Assembly (NCBI GenBank): GCA_937124965.1
Contig: CAKZLB010000013.1
Span: 186,001 to 250,000, forward strand
Length of the DNA stretch: 64,000 nucleotides
DNA from: an uncultured Bacteroidota bacterium
GTDB lineage: Bacteria; Bacteroidota; Bacteroidia; NS11-12g; UBA9320
Reading direction: 5' to 3'
Numbering within the stretch: position 1 is the stretch's first letter; each line of letters begins with the position of its first letter. This document shows, piece by piece, positions 62,202 to 64,000 of this stretch. A model generated the notes under the pieces. The model was not told where the DNA came from, searched no databases, and saw only the letters and a program-made list of their open reading frames with translations. The position numbers and the translations under genes are program-made.

Positions 62202-63160
62202 TAAAAACTATTAAAAAAGGCGGTGTCTTTGCAATCTCACTTTCCGTGGTATTGGTCGCTGTAGTAATCTTTGTTCCCATAACTGCCTACTTTCACGTTG
62301 GATTAGAGAAACTCCCAATTCAATCACAATGGGCAAAATATCTCATTCCATTTCTATGTATTATCATCCAGAGTGTTTGGTTCTATCGAGTAATACACAA
62401 TTCACGATTTTTCGAGCAATCTAGTTTGCTCCCATGGATAATTGTGCTCGCGTTATTGGTTTCAAGTCCAGAGCAGTTGATGAATTGGAACACCATTATG
62501 GTTAACTTTATCTGGCTGATATTCTACCAAAAACTCTTTTACCTGCAAGATCAGATGTTGAGTCATGCTCAAATATTTATGGAAACGGGTATTCTAATTT
62601 GTGTTGCATTTATATTTTACCCAAAGGCAATTTACCTTCTTCCTCTTTTATTTGTAATGCTTAACCAGTTTGCGGCTAGTGACCTGAATAGGTTCTTTTT
62701 GGTAATCGTATCATTTTTAATGGTTGCCATATCCGTTTTATCCATTGGGTATTTCTATTTTTCATCTGATTGGATAGTTGCGATTCCTGAGAATCTAAAG
62801 CTATCTGTCGATATAAATTCTCTAACTCAACCAAGATTTTTATATCCTGTTATCGTTTGGCTTAGCACATTGGTCCTCTTAATTCCAGTCGTCTACAATC
62901 AGCTCTCGTTTATGCAAACGAAGAATCGAACCATTATAAACATGCTGTATTTGCAGATTCTTTGTGTTTTAGGCATAACCATTTTCTCTGGCAAATCGGT
63001 TTCCGCTTCAATGGCAATGGCCGCTTTACCGCTCGCATTTATTATTAGTTGGGGAGTGTATCATATCAAAAATAGATGGCTAGCTAACGTTTTAGTCTTA
63101 TTGACGGTTTTTGCATTGGTTTTGATTCAGTGGACATACATGCGTGGAATGTCGGTGTAA
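62198..63160 (+). CDS. Multi-pass membrane protein, DUF6427-like
   Basis: 320 residues starting from TTG 62198. Eight to nine transmembrane helices spread over the whole chain, with SPEQLMNWNTIMVNFIWLIF near 91-110 and YPKAIYLLPLLFVMLNQFAASDLNRF near 145-170. Resembles the Bacteroidota family DUF6427, of unknown function; this family call is from memory of the pattern and is tentative. Coupled to the preceding exported protein. Confidence 0.6.
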   Translation: MIKTIKKGGVFAISLSVVLVAVVIFVPITAYFHVGLEKLPIQSQWAKYLIPFLCIIIQSVWFYRVIHNSRFFEQSSLLPWIIVLALLVSSPEQLMNWNTIMVNFIWLIFYQKLFYLQDQMLSHAQIFMETGILICVAFIFYPKAIYLLPLLFVMLNQFAASDLNRFFLVIVSFLMVAISVLSIGYFYFSSDWIVAIPENLKLSVDINSLTQPRFLYPVIVWLSTLVLLIPVVYNQLSFMQTKNRTIINMLYLQILCVLGITIFSGKSVSASMAMAALPLAFIISWGVYHIKNRWLANVLVLLTVFALVLIQWTYMRGMSV

Positions 63161-63202
63161 AACAATCGAATGTACTTCGTTTTATCATGTAGGTAAATCA
63201 CT

Positions 63203-63210
63203 TAATTTTG
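63203..63210 (+). promoter_or_regulatory. Candidate -7 box (TAATTTTG) for frr
   Basis: An exact TAnnTTTG match 17 bases before the frr ATG. Confidence 0.45.
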
Positions 63211-63226
63211 CAGAAATATCAGAACA

Positions 63227-63790
63227 ATGGACGAATCATTAAAACCTGTATTTGAGTTTGCCAAAGATGGCATGGACAAAGCAATTGAGCATCTTAACAA
63301 AGAATTACTTAAGCTAAGAGCTGGGAAAGCTTCCCCTGGAATGCTTGATGGTATCATGGTTGAATATTATGGTTCACCTACACCTTTAAATCAAGTTGCG
63401 AACGTAAATACTCCTGATGCACGTACCTTGGTAATTCAACCTTGGGAAAAGTCTATTGTGCATGATGTAGAACGCGCAATTATCAACAGTAATTTAGGTT
63501 ACAACCCACAAAATGATGGAGAGGTAATTATTATTAATATTCCGCCTTTAACTGAAGAGCGTCGAAAGGACCTTGTAAAAGCTGCTAAAAAAGAAGCTGA
63601 AAACGGAAAAGTAAGTATTCGTAATGTTCGTCGTGATGCAAACGAACAAATCAAAAAGTTACAGAAAGACGGATTGTCTGAAGACATGGCTAAAGACGCT
63701 GAAGCTGAGGTACAAAAATCCACAGACGGATATTCTTCTAAAATTGATGCCATTTTGGTAGATAAAGAAAAGGAAATAATGACTGTCTAA
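63227..63790 (+). CDS. frr: Ribosome recycling factor
   Basis: 187 residues, full length. It splits post-termination ribosomes with EF-G. The family motifs KELLKLRAGKASPGMLDGIMVEYYG near residues 25-49 and PPLTEERRKDLVKAAKKEAENGKVSIRNVRRDANEQIKK near 107-145 are clear. pyrH, often upstream, is not here. Confidence 0.97.
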   Translation: MDESLKPVFEFAKDGMDKAIEHLNKELLKLRAGKASPGMLDGIMVEYYGSPTPLNQVANVNTPDARTLVIQPWEKSIVHDVERAIINSNLGYNPQNDGEVIIINIPPLTEERRKDLVKAAKKEAENGKVSIRNVRRDANEQIKKLQKDGLSEDMAKDAEAEVQKSTDGYSSKIDAILVDKEKEIMTV

Positions 63791-63811
63791 CAGTCGACGC
63801 TGCTTTCTTTT

Positions 63812-64000
63812 TCAGAACAAATCGATATTTTCAAAATGACGTGTGTCATTTTTTAAATGTAGTATTGAGCTACCTGCGTTAACTTCAACCTGATACACTC
63901 CTAAATTGGTATGTGGATATTGATCCATTTCTTGTAAAGGGGTGTCAAGCACCAAAGACAAAAAACTTCTCATTGCACGACCATGCATGCAAATAAGAAT
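63812..64000 (-). CDS. Histidine phosphatase family protein (3' part only)
   Basis: 62 codons and a stop are visible; the 5' part is beyond the window. MHGRAMRSFLSLVLDTPL matches the second conserved motif of the phosphoglycerate-mutase/histidine-phosphatase family (the xHGxxxR segment with the second catalytic His), and TNLGVYQVEV fits the strand that follows. The substrate cannot be told from this part. Confidence 0.75.
   Translation of the reverse strand: MLICMHGRAMRSFLSLVLDTPLQEMDQYPHTNLGVYQVEVNAGSSILHLKNDTRHFENIDLF

Noticed and set aside
1-64000. tRNA or rRNA genes
   Set aside because: No cloverleaf pattern or rRNA-like segment was recognised in the short intergenic spaces; a covariance-model scan would be decisive.

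Overview
The window is a chromosomal segment from an AT-rich member of the Bacteroidota, most likely a flavobacterial-type marine or aquatic aerobe; the family cannot be fixed from sequence alone. The evidence is two genes ending in the gliding-motility/type IX secretion C-terminal domain, Bacteroidota-specific small families (DUF4783-like, DUF3098-like, DUF6427-like), the order pheT-coiled coil-zapA-rny, the order ftsX-DUF3098-uppP, a fused two-domain EPS oxidoreductase, and many TAnnTTTG promoter boxes. Genes are tightly packed on both strands. No rRNA, tRNA, CRISPR array, integrase or recognisable IS element was seen.

Layout. 1-6.8 kb: an unusual three-gene overlapping operon (membrane protein, E2-like acyltransferase, cytochrome P450), then folA, a hydrolase, nadC with a DUF4783-like partner, upp and a YjjG-type nucleotidase. 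6.9-11.7 kb: a 1605-residue secreted adhesin-like protein with a type IX sorting domain. 11.7-18.9 kb (minus strand): murQ, pnp, rpsO, a di-haem peroxidase lipoprotein and a VWA membrane protein. 19-24.4 kb: pheT, coiled coil, zapA, rny and a VanX-like peptidase. 24.5-27.4 kb: a ferredoxin reductase/ferredoxin pair, then obgE and adk.

27.5-42.1 kb is a surface-polysaccharide locus: two-domain oxidoreductase, glycosyltransferases, heparinase/alginate-lyase-like protein, wecB and a large YfhO-like membrane protein. Its middle (about 30.7-35.0 kb) is scarred. A glycosyltransferase gene is cut off after 31 codons at an inverted methyltransferase/glycosyltransferase block, and beside it lies a decayed type IX-secreted protein gene with three in-frame TGA codons and a frameshift at a C5 run.

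42.2-57.2 kb is mostly housekeeping: holB, a RicT/PSP1 protein, recR, apaG, uppP/DUF3098/ftsX, the sdhCAB operon with riboflavin synthase, a RidA protein with a WD40 protein, and an ABC-2 exporter. 57.2-64 kb holds a GT87-like membrane protein, a GxxExxY nuclease-like gene set among six imperfect repeats, hflX, a secreted protein of unknown function, a DUF6427-like membrane protein, frr and a partial histidine phosphatase.

The items most worth a second look are the GxxExxY/repeat island at 58.6-59.5 kb, the broken gene and junction in the polysaccharide locus, and the acyltransferase/P450 operon. None of these is proven to be a new system.
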